Source: Comamonadaceae bacterium
Lineage (GTDB): Bacteria; Pseudomonadota; Gammaproteobacteria; Burkholderiales; Burkholderiaceae_C
Assembly: GCA_947372005.1 (NCBI GenBank)
Contig: CANBRV010000056.1
Coordinates: 1 to 10,890, forward strand
Direction of reading: 5' to 3'
DNA: 10,890 nt
Shown: one piece after another, positions 1 to 7,331 of the stretch
How the letters are laid out: each line of letters starts with the position of its first letter
How positions within the stretch are numbered: position 1 is the first letter of the stretch
The notes under the pieces: model-generated
What the model was told of the DNA's origin: nothing
Database searches by the model: none
The model's input: the letters and a program-made list of their open reading frames with translations, nothing else
Program-made: the position numbers and the translations under genes

Positions 1-995
1 TTGTGCGCCAGCATCGGGCCGCGAACCACGTCGCCCACCGCCCACACGTTTGGCAAGTTGGTTTGGCAGTGGTCATTGACGACGATTGCACCGCGCTCGT
101 CCAATTGCAACCCGACTGCAGCGGCGTTCAGACCATTGGTATTGGGCACGCGACCAATCGAAACAATCAGTTTGTCCACATCCAATGTTTGCGCTTCGCC
201 TTTGGCATTGGCGTATGCAACGCTCACACCTTTTTTACTGTTTTTGACTTCGGTGATCTTTACGCCAAATTCCAGCTTCAGACCTTGCTTGGTAAACGCT
301 TTCAGCGCTTCTTTGGCAATGCCTTCGTCAGCAGCGCCCAAGAATGCTGGCATGGCTTCCAAGATAGTCACTTCAGCGCCTAAGCGACGCCAGACCGAGC
401 CCATCTCAAGACCAATCACGCCAGAGCCAATGACACCAAGCTTCTTGGGCACAGCGCCCACACGAAGTGCACCGTCGTTAGACAGAACATTGACTTCGTC
501 AAACTCAGCACCAGGCAGCACGCGAGCGTTTGAGCCCGTCGCAATCACAACATGCTTAGCAGCAATCGCCGCGTCTTCTTTACCTTTCACAGCAAGTTGA
601 TACAAGCCATCTGCATTGCCAGTAAAACTTGCTAAGCCATGAAAGAACGTGATCTTGTTCTTTTTCAGCAAGTACAAAATTCCGTCGTTGTTTTGCTTCA
701 CCACGCCATCTTTGCGAGCGAGCATCTTAGGCACATCCATCGTCACGCCAGCGGCGTTGATGCCATGCTCGGCAAAGTGATGATTGGCGTGATCGAAATA
801 CTCCGAGCTTTGCAGCAACGCCTTAGAAGGAATGCAACCCACATTGGTACAAGTACCGCCCAGCGCAGGCGCGCCAACTGCGTTTTGCGCAGCATCAACG
901 CAAGCTACGCTAAAGCCCAATTGCGCAGCACGAATAGCCGCTACGTAGCCGCCTGGGCCGCCGCCGATAACGATGACATCAAAAGATTTAGACAT
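1..995 (-). CDS. lpdA: Dihydrolipoyl dehydrogenase (E3), partial, C-terminus cut by window edge
   Basis: This flavoprotein reoxidises the dihydrolipoyl group of the E2 subunit and passes electrons through FAD to NAD+; here it serves the cytoplasmic 2-oxoglutarate dehydrogenase complex. About 331 codons are visible. Seen in the translation: an N-terminal FAD-binding GGGPGG (residues 11-16), the redox-active disulfide motif GGTCTNVGCIPSK with C49 and C54, an ATG segment before the NAD domain, the NAD-binding GSGVIGLEMGS Rossmann motif, SIGRVPNT, and the second FAD motif GDVVRGPMLAH at the edge. The C-terminal dimer domain with the HxxxxE catalytic motif lies outside. There is no N-terminal lipoyl domain, unlike some pyruvate-complex E3 proteins. 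The start is ATG 995, with AAGGA 7 bases upstream. It follows odhB by 11 bp and is surely co-transcribed. The E3 identity is certain; that it is dedicated to the 2-oxoglutarate complex is inferred from the operon. Confidence 0.97.
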   Translation of the reverse strand, partial: MSKSFDVIVIGGGPGGYVAAIRAAQLGFSVACVDAAQNAVGAPALGGTCTNVGCIPSKALLQSSEYFDHANHHFAEHGINAAGVTMDVPKMLARKDGVVKQNNDGILYLLKKNKITFFHGLASFTGNADGLYQLAVKGKEDAAIAAKHVVIATGSNARVLPGAEFDEVNVLSNDGALRVGAVPKKLGVIGSGVIGLEMGSVWRRLGAEVTILEAMPAFLGAADEGIAKEALKAFTKQGLKLEFGVKITEVKNSKKGVSVAYANAKGEAQTLDVDKLIVSIGRVPNTNGLNAAAVGLQLDERGAIVVNDHCQTNLPNVWAVGDVVRGPMLAH

Positions 996-1006
996 AGCGG
1001 TAGTCC

Positions 1007-2263
1007 TTAGATATCAAACAGCAAACGAGCGGGATCTTCCAGTGCTTCTTTCATGGCAACCAAGCCCAGCACGGCTTCGCGGCCGTCGATGATGCGGTGG
1101 TCGTAGCTCATGGCGAAGTAGTTCATCGGGCGAACTACCACTTGACCGTTCTCGACCATTGCGCGGTCTTTGGTGGCGTGAACACCCAAAATCGCAGACT
1201 GAGGTGGGTTAATGATCGGAGTAGACATCATGGAGCCAAACGTGCCGCCGTTAGAAATGGAGAACGTACCGCCCGTCATCTCTTCCATGCTGAGCTTGCC
1301 GTCGCGTGCTTTAACACCGTACTCGGCAATCTTTTTCTCGATGTCGGCAAAGCTCATTTGATCAGCGTTGCGCAAGATTGGAACAACCAATCCGCGTGGG
1401 CTGCCAACCGCAATACCGATATCAAAGTAGCCGTGGTACACGATGTCATTGCCATCAACCGAAGCGTTTAGCACTGGGAACTTTTTGAGTGCATGGACAG
1501 CAGCTTTCACGAAGAAGCTCATAAAGCCCAGCTTCACGCCGTGCTCTTTTTCAAAGCGTTCTTGCATACGTTTACGCATCTCCATCACAGGCGCCATGTT
1601 GATTTCGTTAAACGTGGTGAGGATGGCATTACTAGACTGTGATTGCAGCAAACGCTCGGCCACACGTGCACGCAGACGTGACATGGGCACGCGCTGCTCT
1701 GGGCGATCACCGAGATCTGGTGCAGCTGTGGCGACTTGCGGCAGTGCTTTTGTAGGTACGCCAGTAGGGATAGCGACTGCGGCAGCTTTGGGGGCAGAAG
1801 CGGCAGCGAGCACATCGCCCTTGGTCACGCGACCATCTTTACCAGAACCAGCAACCGAACCAGCAGCCATGCCGTTATCTGCCATCAATTTAGCGGCGGC
1901 CGGCATTGCCACACCTGCCATACCCTGAGAGCCGCTAGAGGCTTGGGCTACAGGAGCAGAGGTTGCGGGGGCCGCACTTGATGCGGCTTGTGAAGCTACG
2001 GGGGCAGAGGCGCTAGCTTTGCCTTCAGTGTCAATCTTTGCAATAACTTGATCGCTTACAACCTGTGCGCCGTTTTGCACAACGAGCTCGGACAGCACGC
2101 CCGATGCAGGCGCTGGAACTTCAAGCACTACCTTATCGGTTTCGATTTCGATCAGAATTTCGTCAGCAGTGACCGCATCACCCACCTTCTTTTTCCAAGT
2201 GAGCATGGTGGCTTCTGCCACAGATTCCGATAACTGCGGGACTTTAATTTCTACGTTTGCCAT
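1007..2263 (-). CDS. odhB: 2-oxoglutarate dehydrogenase E2, dihydrolipoyllysine succinyltransferase
   Basis: This is the 418-residue core subunit that accepts the succinyl group on a swinging lipoyl arm and transfers it to CoA. Domains read from the translation are: one lipoyl domain (about residues 3-78) with the lipoylated lysine K44 in EIETDKVVLEV; an Ala/Ser/Pro-rich flexible linker (about 82-117); a peripheral subunit-binding domain (about 120-153, with KLMADNGM and GSGKDGRVTKGDV) that docks E1/E3; a second Ala/Pro linker; and the acyltransferase domain (about 190-418), ending in SYDHRIIDGREAV with catalytic H389 and D393. Length and architecture are typical for a single-lipoyl SucB. The start is ATG 2263, with AAGGA nine bases upstream. 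It lies 29 bp after odhA and 11 bp before lpdA in one leftward operon. The succinyl- rather than acetyl-transferase assignment rests on the adjacent odhA. No anomalies were seen. Confidence 0.97.
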   Translation of the reverse strand: MANVEIKVPQLSESVAEATMLTWKKKVGDAVTADEILIEIETDKVVLEVPAPASGVLSELVVQNGAQVVSDQVIAKIDTEGKASASAPVASQAASSAAPATSAPVAQASSGSQGMAGVAMPAAAKLMADNGMAAGSVAGSGKDGRVTKGDVLAAASAPKAAAVAIPTGVPTKALPQVATAAPDLGDRPEQRVPMSRLRARVAERLLQSQSSNAILTTFNEINMAPVMEMRKRMQERFEKEHGVKLGFMSFFVKAAVHALKKFPVLNASVDGNDIVYHGYFDIGIAVGSPRGLVVPILRNADQMSFADIEKKIAEYGVKARDGKLSMEEMTGGTFSISNGGTFGSMMSTPIINPPQSAILGVHATKDRAMVENGQVVVRPMNYFAMSYDHRIIDGREAVLGLVAMKEALEDPARLLFDI

Positions 2264-2292
2264 GATGTTTATTCCTTAAATTTCTTATCAAA

Positions 2293-5157
2293 TTATTTGG
2301 TGAGGATGAAGCCTTTGAGCTTGGCAAATGCGCCTTCAACTAGCGCTTTTTGCTGCTCTTGATGCAAGTGTGCATAGCCCGCGGCAGGCGAGGCGCTAGC
2401 TGCGCGACCCGAGTACGCCATGCGTTGACCCTCAACCATGTTTTCAAAAATGTTGTGTTGCACAAAGAACCAAGCGCCTTGATTTTGCGGCTCGTCTTGA
2501 CACCAAACCACTTCAGCAAGATGAGGATACTTTTTCAATTCAGCCGCAAACGCTTTGTGCGGGAATGGATAGAGTTGCTCAACACGGATGATGGCCGTAT
2601 CGTCATTGCCGCGCTCTTCTCGTTTTTTAACTAAGTCGTAGTACACCTTGCCAGAGCAAGCAACTAAACGCTTCACTTTTTTGGCATCAATCTCTTTTTG
2701 CTCAGGAATCACGGTCTGGAAAGAGCCCTTCGTAAACTCGGCCAACGGAGACGCCGCATCTTTGTTACGCAACAAAGATTTAGGCGTCATGATGATCAAA
2801 GGCTTACGCAAATTGCGGATCATCTGGCGACGCAGCACGTGGAAGATCTGGCTCGCTGTGGTGGGCTGCACGATCTGCATGTTGGTATCTGCTGCCAATT
2901 GCATGAATCGCTCAAGACGTGCAGAACTGTGCTCTGGGCCTTGACCTTCATAGCCATGCGGCAACATGAGTGTGATGCCGTTAACACGACCCCATTTCAC
3001 TTCACCCGACGCGATGAACTGGTCAATCACCACTTGCGCGCCATTGGCAAAGTCACCAAATTGCGCTTCCCAAATCACGAGCGTGTTTGGGTCGTTAGAA
3101 GCGTAACCGTATTCAAAACCAAGCACAGCCTCTTCGGAGAGCAAAGAATCAATAACGACGAATGGCGCTTGACCATCGGCTGCGTTTTGCAAAGGAATGT
3201 ATGTGCCCGAGTCCCACTTCTCACGGCTTTGATCGTGAATAACGGAGTGGCGATGCGTAAATGTACCGCGGCCGCAGTCTTCGCCGGACAAACGCACGGG
3301 GTAGCCACTCGCCACCAGCGTAGCAAACGCCATATGCTCGCCCATGCCCCAATCGACTTCACGCTCGCCGCGTCCCATGGCAGCACGGTTGTCATACACC
3401 GTCTTCACCAATTGATGCGGCGTCACGCCTGCTGGAATCGTTGTGATGCGCTCGGCAATACGCTTCCACTCTGACAGCGGGATCGCCGTATTGCAAGTGT
3501 CTGTCCACTTGTTATTCAGGAACGGCGCCCAATCCACCGCGAACTTGCTCTTGAAGTTGGTAATCGTGATGTCTTCCGTGTGTTTGCCAGCATCCAAGGC
3601 GGCGCGGTAGGCTTTTGCCATATCGTCGCCCAGCGTCACGCCTAAACCTTGAGTCGCAAGCTTGTCGGCATACAGTTTGCGCGTACCAGGATGGGCAGCA
3701 ATTTTTTTGTACATCAGCGGCTGGGTAAGTGCTGGCGTATCTTGCTCGTTGTGACCCAATTTACGAAAGCAAATGATGTCAACTACGACATCTTTACTGA
3801 ATTTTTGACGGTACTCTAAAGCCCACTGCGTACACAGAACAACAGCTTCTGGGTCATCGCCATTAACGTGCAATACAGGCGCTTCCACCATCTTCACCAC
3901 GTCTGTGCAATACAGCGTTGAGCGCGTATCGCGTGGATCAGATGTGGTGAAGCCAATTTGGTTGTTGATCACAATATGCACGGTACCACCCGTGTAATAA
4001 CCACGAGTTTGAGCGAGCGCCAAAGTCTCCATGACCACGCCTTGCCCAGCAAAAGCCGCATCACCGTGCACAAGCACAGGTAGCACTTGCTTGCCGTGCG
4101 GGTCAGCACGGCGATCCATACGGGCACGGACGGAACCTTCCACCACTGGATTCACAATTTCTAAATGCGAAGGGTTGAACGCGAGCGTTAGGTGAACGGG
4201 ACCGCCATCGGTCGTCACATCGCTAGAGAAGCCTTGGTGATACTTAACGTCACCTGAAGGCAAGTCTTCTGGCGCTGTGTGGTCAAACTCAGCAAATAGA
4301 TCTTTCGGCGCCTTGCCTAAAGTGTTAACCAGCACATTGAGACGACCGCGATGCGCCATGCCCACCACGACCTCTTGAATGCCAGACTTACCAGCGCTTT
4401 GCACCAGCTCATCCATCGACGTAATAAAGCTCTCACCACCTTCTAGCGAGAAGCGTTTTTGTCCAACGTATTTGGTGTGGAGGTAACGCTCAAGGCCTTC
4501 AGCCGCAGTCAGCGTTTGCAAAATATTTTTCTTTTGTTCCGTGTTGAACACTGGATTACTACGCGTCGTCTCTAGCTTTTCTTGCCACCAACGCTTTTCA
4601 TCTTGATTTGTAGAGTACATAAACTCAGCACCAATCGTGCCGCAATATGTCTCACGCAAGGCGTTGAGCAAATCACGCAAACTCATATTGGCTTTGCCAA
4701 AATAGGTATTGCTGGTGTCGAACACTGCTTCTTGATCAGAGTCACTAAACCCATAAAACGCAGGATCCAGATCAGGAATGTGGTCACGCTCAGCTCGCTT
4801 AAGCGGGTCTAAATCTGCCCAACGTGCCCCCACATTGCGGTAAGCGGCAATCAATTGCTGAGCAGCCGTACGCTTTTTCCCCATGCTGGCGTCACCGCTA
4901 GCAATCACAGTACGCGTGACGCCTTGCTTCGCACGCTCGGCAAAAGCATTAATAACGGGTAAATGCGCGACATCTTTGCTGGCTGATCCGTCAACGGCAG
5001 GCACATGCTGAAGCGCGTCGAAATAGGAGCGCCATCCATCGGTTACAGAACCAGGATTGGCCAAATAGTTTTCGTACATCTCTTCGACATAAGGCGCGTT
5101 GCCGCCGAAAAGATAGCTGTTGCCGTTATAGGCTGAATAAACCGAGTTATCCGACAT
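2293..5157 (-). CDS. odhA: 2-oxoglutarate dehydrogenase E1 component
   Basis: This thiamine-diphosphate enzyme decarboxylates 2-oxoglutarate and reductively succinylates the lipoyl arm of OdhB, the entry step of the TCA-cycle complex. The 954-residue length is normal for SucA/OdhA. Visible landmarks: an N-terminal complex-binding segment YLFGGNAPYVEEMYENYL (from residue 15); HRGRLNVL with H269; the ThDP/Mg binding region from GDAAFAGQG (G365, D366) to NNQIGFT (about 398); HVNGDDPEAV; GHNEQDTP (H469); and a C-terminal transketolase-like half with GEDCGRGTF and LPHGYEGQGPEHSSARLERF. The chosen start is ATG 5157 (MSDNSVYSAY), preceded by a strong GAGAGG Shine-Dalgarno nine bases upstream. An in-frame ATG at 5190 would add 11 residues, but those bases form the hairpin and Shine-Dalgarno, so it is rejected. 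It is first in the odhA-odhB-lpdA operon and divergent from the CoA-transferase family gene. Confidence 0.98.
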   Translation of the reverse strand: MSDNSVYSAYNGNSYLFGGNAPYVEEMYENYLANPGSVTDGWRSYFDALQHVPAVDGSASKDVAHLPVINAFAERAKQGVTRTVIASGDASMGKKRTAAQQLIAAYRNVGARWADLDPLKRAERDHIPDLDPAFYGFSDSDQEAVFDTSNTYFGKANMSLRDLLNALRETYCGTIGAEFMYSTNQDEKRWWQEKLETTRSNPVFNTEQKKNILQTLTAAEGLERYLHTKYVGQKRFSLEGGESFITSMDELVQSAGKSGIQEVVVGMAHRGRLNVLVNTLGKAPKDLFAEFDHTAPEDLPSGDVKYHQGFSSDVTTDGGPVHLTLAFNPSHLEIVNPVVEGSVRARMDRRADPHGKQVLPVLVHGDAAFAGQGVVMETLALAQTRGYYTGGTVHIVINNQIGFTTSDPRDTRSTLYCTDVVKMVEAPVLHVNGDDPEAVVLCTQWALEYRQKFSKDVVVDIICFRKLGHNEQDTPALTQPLMYKKIAAHPGTRKLYADKLATQGLGVTLGDDMAKAYRAALDAGKHTEDITITNFKSKFAVDWAPFLNNKWTDTCNTAIPLSEWKRIAERITTIPAGVTPHQLVKTVYDNRAAMGRGEREVDWGMGEHMAFATLVASGYPVRLSGEDCGRGTFTHRHSVIHDQSREKWDSGTYIPLQNAADGQAPFVVIDSLLSEEAVLGFEYGYASNDPNTLVIWEAQFGDFANGAQVVIDQFIASGEVKWGRVNGITLMLPHGYEGQGPEHSSARLERFMQLAADTNMQIVQPTTASQIFHVLRRQMIRNLRKPLIIMTPKSLLRNKDAASPLAEFTKGSFQTVIPEQKEIDAKKVKRLVACSGKVYYDLVKKREERGNDDTAIIRVEQLYPFPHKAFAAELKKYPHLAEVVWCQDEPQNQGAWFFVQHNIFENMVEGQRMAYSGRAASASPAAGYAHLHQEQQKALVEGAFAKLKGFILTK

Positions 5158-5174
5158 GATTAAAGACCTCTCTC

Positions 5175-5186
5175 CCCCTTGAGGGG
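5175..5186 (-). promoter_or_regulatory. Short GC hairpin just upstream of the odhA Shine-Dalgarno
   Basis: In the odhA leader the bases CCCC-TCAA-GGGG form a four-pair GC stem with a four-base loop. Its 3' arm runs directly into the GGAGAGAGG Shine-Dalgarno tract. The stem would leave most of the Shine-Dalgarno free, but it sits close enough to affect ribosome access. This is seen in the sequence; any regulatory role is inference, and it may be chance. Confidence 0.35.
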
Positions 5187-5279
5187 ACATTAGTTGGTTG
5201 ATAAACCTTCCGCGGCACGGCTGAACCGATTAGCGGACTGACACTTGCGTAACACAGAAGGAACGAAACTGGCAGTTAG

Positions 5280-5288
5280 ATTATGCCA
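5280..5288 (-). promoter_or_regulatory. Candidate extended -10 promoter for odhA-odhB-lpdA
   Basis: Read on the minus strand the bases are TGGCATAAT, which matches an extended -10 element (TGnTATAAT) except for C in the first hexamer position. No good -35 hexamer lies 16-18 bp upstream, as is common for extended -10 promoters. Transcription would start near 5273, leaving a leader of about 115 nt before the odhA ATG, which includes the GC hairpin. Confidence 0.35.
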
Positions 5289-5321
5289 GTAGTAAGCATC
5301 TGCACAGATTTTTGTGGCATA
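5282..5321. repeat. Inverted repeat TATGCCA-N26-TGGCATA in the odhA / CoA-transferase divergent region
   Basis: Two perfect 7-bp arms, TATGCCA at 5282-5288 and TGGCATA at 5315-5321, lie in opposite orientation across 26 bp. Each arm overlaps the candidate extended -10 of one of the two divergent genes, so the repeat may simply be two similar promoters facing apart. It could also be a symmetric operator half-site pair. The centre is A/T-rich and holds a smaller CACA/TGTG inversion (5303-5316). Confidence 0.4.
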
Positions 5322-5323
5322 TT
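5315..5323 (+). promoter_or_regulatory. Candidate extended -10 promoter for the CoA-transferase family gene
   Basis: The bases TGGCATATT resemble an extended -10 (TGn plus a four-of-six hexamer). A start near 5330 would leave a leader of about 28 nt before ATG 5358. No convincing -35 hexamer is visible. The element is the mirror image of the odhA candidate in the same intergenic region. Confidence 0.3.
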
Positions 5324-5357
5324 TCAAACAAATACTTCACTACACACAAGAGGTCAC

Positions 5358-6653
5358 ATGTCATTCCAAGCGCAATACACAAACAAACGCATGTCCGCTA
5401 ACGATGCGGCAGGACTTGTTCAAAACAAAGACACCATTATTGTGGGAACAGCCACAGGCGAGCCGCCCACCTTGCTTGCTGCACTCTCAGATCGCCGCCG
5501 CGAACTCGAGGGTGTGCGCGTGTCCCAAATTTTGGCTCTCAAAAAATACGGCTACTTTGACCCCGAAACGGCGCTCAATGTTCGACATGCGGCGTATTTC
5601 TTAGGCGGCGCATCACGCGCTGGCGCGCAAGAAGGCTGGAGTGATTTTGTGCCCTGCAACTTCTCCGATGTGCCCAGCATGATTACGCGTCGTCAGACTC
5701 CAGCCGATGTCGTCTTTAGCATGGCCTCGCCAATGAACGAACAAGGGTTTCTAACGCTTGGGCTAGCGCCTTGCTACACGATGGCCGCCACTCAAGTTGC
5801 TAGGTCCATTGTGCTAGAGGTCAACCCCAATGTGCCAGCCAGCTTTGGCGCTTGCCAAATTCACATCTCACAAGTGGCAGGGCTTATCGAAAGCAGCGAT
5901 GCGTTAACAGAAGTGGGCTTGCCAAAAATTGGCCCTGTCCAAGAAGCCATTGGCAAGTATGTTGCCGACCTCATACCAGATGGTGCCACACTACAAATTG
6001 GCTATGGTGGCATCCCAGACGCAGTTGTGCAGCAGCTCACGCATAAACACGATCTAGGCATTCACACCGAAATGATTGGCGATGGCATCCTCACGCTTAT
6101 CGAATCAGGTGCCGTCACCAATAAACGCAAAAACTTCAACACAGGCAAGATGCTGGCCACGTTTGCACTAGGCTCTAAAAAGCTCTACCAGTTCATGCAT
6201 CAAAACCCCATGTTGGAGATGCACCCTGCCGATGTCACCAATGACCCCTACTCGGCTGGGCAAAATGACAACCTGCATGCCATCAATGCAACCTTGCAAA
6301 TTGATTTGCTTGGGCAATGCGGCTCAGAGAGTTTGGGCTATACACCCTACTCAGGCACAGGTGGACAAGCCGATTTTGTGCGCGGTGCTAATCGCTCAAA
6401 TGGCGGCAAAGCCTTTATCGTCTTGCCCTCCACTGCCAAAGACGACACCATTTCACGCATCGTACCCGTACTCTCGCCAGGAACCTTTGTGACCACCAGC
6501 AAAAATGAAGTGAACTACGTGGTCACCGAATTTGGTGTGGCGCAATTACGCGGCAAAAGCGCCAAGCAACGTGCAGAGGCTTTAATTGCCATTGCACATC
6601 CTAATTTCCGTGCTGAGCTACGCGCAGAAGCAGTGCGAATGCGCCTGCTTTAA
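5358..6653 (+). CDS. Acetyl-CoA hydrolase / 4-hydroxybutyrate CoA-transferase family protein
   Basis: This 431-residue protein belongs to the family that includes acetyl-CoA hydrolase, succinyl-CoA:acetate and 4-hydroxybutyrate CoA-transferases. Members move CoA between short carboxylates through a glutamyl-CoA thioester, or hydrolyse it. Visible hallmarks are GYGGIPDAV (215-223), the active-site segment HTEMIGDGILTLIESGAVTN with the candidate nucleophile E238, GSESLGYTPYSGTGGQADF, and the C-terminal NYVVTEFGVAQLRGKSAKQR. Length is typical. The start is taken as ATG 5358 (MSFQAQYTN), with AAGAGGT four bases before it; an upstream in-frame ATG at 5283 lacks a Shine-Dalgarno and lies in the promoter region, and ATG 5391 also lacks one. 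It is divergent from odhA and converges with the cysteine hydrolase, one base between stops. Proximity to succinyl-CoA-forming genes makes a succinyl-CoA donor or acceptor attractive, but substrate cannot be read from sequence. Confidence 0.9.
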   Translation: MSFQAQYTNKRMSANDAAGLVQNKDTIIVGTATGEPPTLLAALSDRRRELEGVRVSQILALKKYGYFDPETALNVRHAAYFLGGASRAGAQEGWSDFVPCNFSDVPSMITRRQTPADVVFSMASPMNEQGFLTLGLAPCYTMAATQVARSIVLEVNPNVPASFGACQIHISQVAGLIESSDALTEVGLPKIGPVQEAIGKYVADLIPDGATLQIGYGGIPDAVVQQLTHKHDLGIHTEMIGDGILTLIESGAVTNKRKNFNTGKMLATFALGSKKLYQFMHQNPMLEMHPADVTNDPYSAGQNDNLHAINATLQIDLLGQCGSESLGYTPYSGTGGQADFVRGANRSNGGKAFIVLPSTAKDDTISRIVPVLSPGTFVTTSKNEVNYVVTEFGVAQLRGKSAKQRAEALIAIAHPNFRAELRAEAVRMRLL

Positions 6654-6654
6654 A

Positions 6655-7272
6655 TCACTTTAGCAGCGCCAGCACTTCGTCAAAAGCAGGGTGCTCGCAA
6701 TCACGTAGCCACTCAAATGCGACCATTTCGGTGGTCACGAGTTCTGCGCCAGCACCAGCTAATCGGTCAAACGCAGCATCGCGATTACGTTCCGTGCGCG
6801 AGCCACAAGCGTCGGTTACTACCCACACCTCAAACTCTTGCTCCAGCAAATCTAAACTGGTTTGCAGCAAGCAGACATGGGCTTCGCAGCCAGCAATCAC
6901 AATCGTGCCTCGCTCGGGCGATGTTGGAACCGCTTTTTGTAAATGTTTAGGCAAGCTTCTGGCATTACCTCGTAACTCGGCGCCTTGTGCTTTTGGTGCT
7001 GGGCGTAGCCAATCCACCAAACCATCTTCGCAAGCGCTGAAGGATTGCTTAACCAAAGTCTTTGCGCACAAACTACGTACTGCATCCACATTCACGCCAA
7101 GGCCATTCGGGTTTTGCTCTGTGCCAAACACAGGAAGTTGCAAAAGCTTTGCGATTTTTGCTAACCGCACCGCGTTGGCTAACACTTGCTCAGCTTCAAA
7201 AATATGAGGTATCAATTTAGTTTGGTAATCGATCAGCACAAGCTGGGAGTCATCTCTATCAAGCAGCATCAT
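6655..7272 (-). CDS. Isochorismatase-family cysteine hydrolase (ISOC/YcaC-like)
   Basis: This 205-residue predicted cytoplasmic hydrolase has the alpha/beta fold of the isochorismatase superfamily. The expected catalytic triad is visible: D15 in LVLIDYQTKL, K75 in LVKQSFSAC, and the nucleophile C134 in GCEAHVCLLQTSLDLL. FGTEQNPNGLG and the C-terminal VTTEMVAFEWLRD/HPAFDEVLALLK resemble the ISOC1/ISOC2 branch rather than siderophore isochorismatases such as EntB. Between K75 and C134 lie 58 residues, including a Pro/Ala/Lys-rich stretch (about 89-122), longer than I recall for ISOC2-type proteins. Two tandem ATGs (7272, 7269) are possible starts; no strong Shine-Dalgarno precedes either, only GAAAG. 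It is divergent from the acyl-CoA dehydrogenase (59 bp) and ends one base from the CoA-transferase gene. The substrate is unknown; amidase or ester hydrolase activity on a small molecule is the family expectation. Confidence 0.87.
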   Translation of the reverse strand: MMLLDRDDSQLVLIDYQTKLIPHIFEAEQVLANAVRLAKIAKLLQLPVFGTEQNPNGLGVNVDAVRSLCAKTLVKQSFSACEDGLVDWLRPAPKAQGAELRGNARSLPKHLQKAVPTSPERGTIVIAGCEAHVCLLQTSLDLLEQEFEVWVVTDACGSRTERNRDAAFDRLAGAGAELVTTEMVAFEWLRDCEHPAFDEVLALLK

Positions 7273-7313
7273 TTTTCTTTCGTTTTCTATCCTGTAAGAC
7301 TAGCGTTATGTGA

Positions 7314-7324
7314 TGGCATAGTAT
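7314..7324 (+). promoter_or_regulatory. Candidate promoter -10 region of the acyl-CoA dehydrogenase gene
   Basis: The bases TGGCATAGTAT contain either an extended -10 (TGG plus CATAGT) or a -10 hexamer TAGTAT at 7319-7324, with AAGACT 17 bp upstream as a poor -35. With TAGTAT the start would fall at or next to the ATG at 7332, implying a leaderless mRNA, which fits the lack of a Shine-Dalgarno there. The intergenic region is only 59 bp and is shared with the divergent hydrolase gene. Confidence 0.3.
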
Positions 7325-7331
7325 CCACGTT

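Noticed and set aside
1..600. A plus-strand open frame of about 199 codons at the left edge
   Set aside because: It is the antisense shadow of lpdA, whose frame shows all E3 motifs. The plus-strand translation is Ser/Thr/Pro-rich with no family resemblance.
1443..1928. A 161-codon plus-strand open frame opposite odhB
   Set aside because: It is antisense to the catalytic domain and linker; the Ala-rich end mirrors the OdhB linker codons.
1923..2030. Low-complexity repeat in odhB
   Set aside because: It encodes the normal Ala/Ser/Pro flexible linker between the lipoyl and subunit-binding domains and is not a separate repeat element.
2698..3474. A 258-codon plus-strand open frame opposite odhA
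   Set aside because: It lies wholly inside odhA and matches no family I recognise; the composition is what a reversed conserved gene gives.
5158..5190. Start of odhA at ATG 5190
   Set aside because: It would translate the Shine-Dalgarno of the next ATG and a GC hairpin, and it adds 11 residues not typical of the OdhA N-terminus.
5283..5357. Start of the CoA-transferase family gene at ATG 5283
   Set aside because: There is no Shine-Dalgarno, it overlaps the candidate promoters, and it adds 25 residues before the usual N-terminus.
6655..7272. Siderophore isochorismatase (EntB-like)
   Set aside because: There is no aryl carrier domain, no other siderophore genes are nearby, and the motifs fit the ISOC/YcaC branch better.
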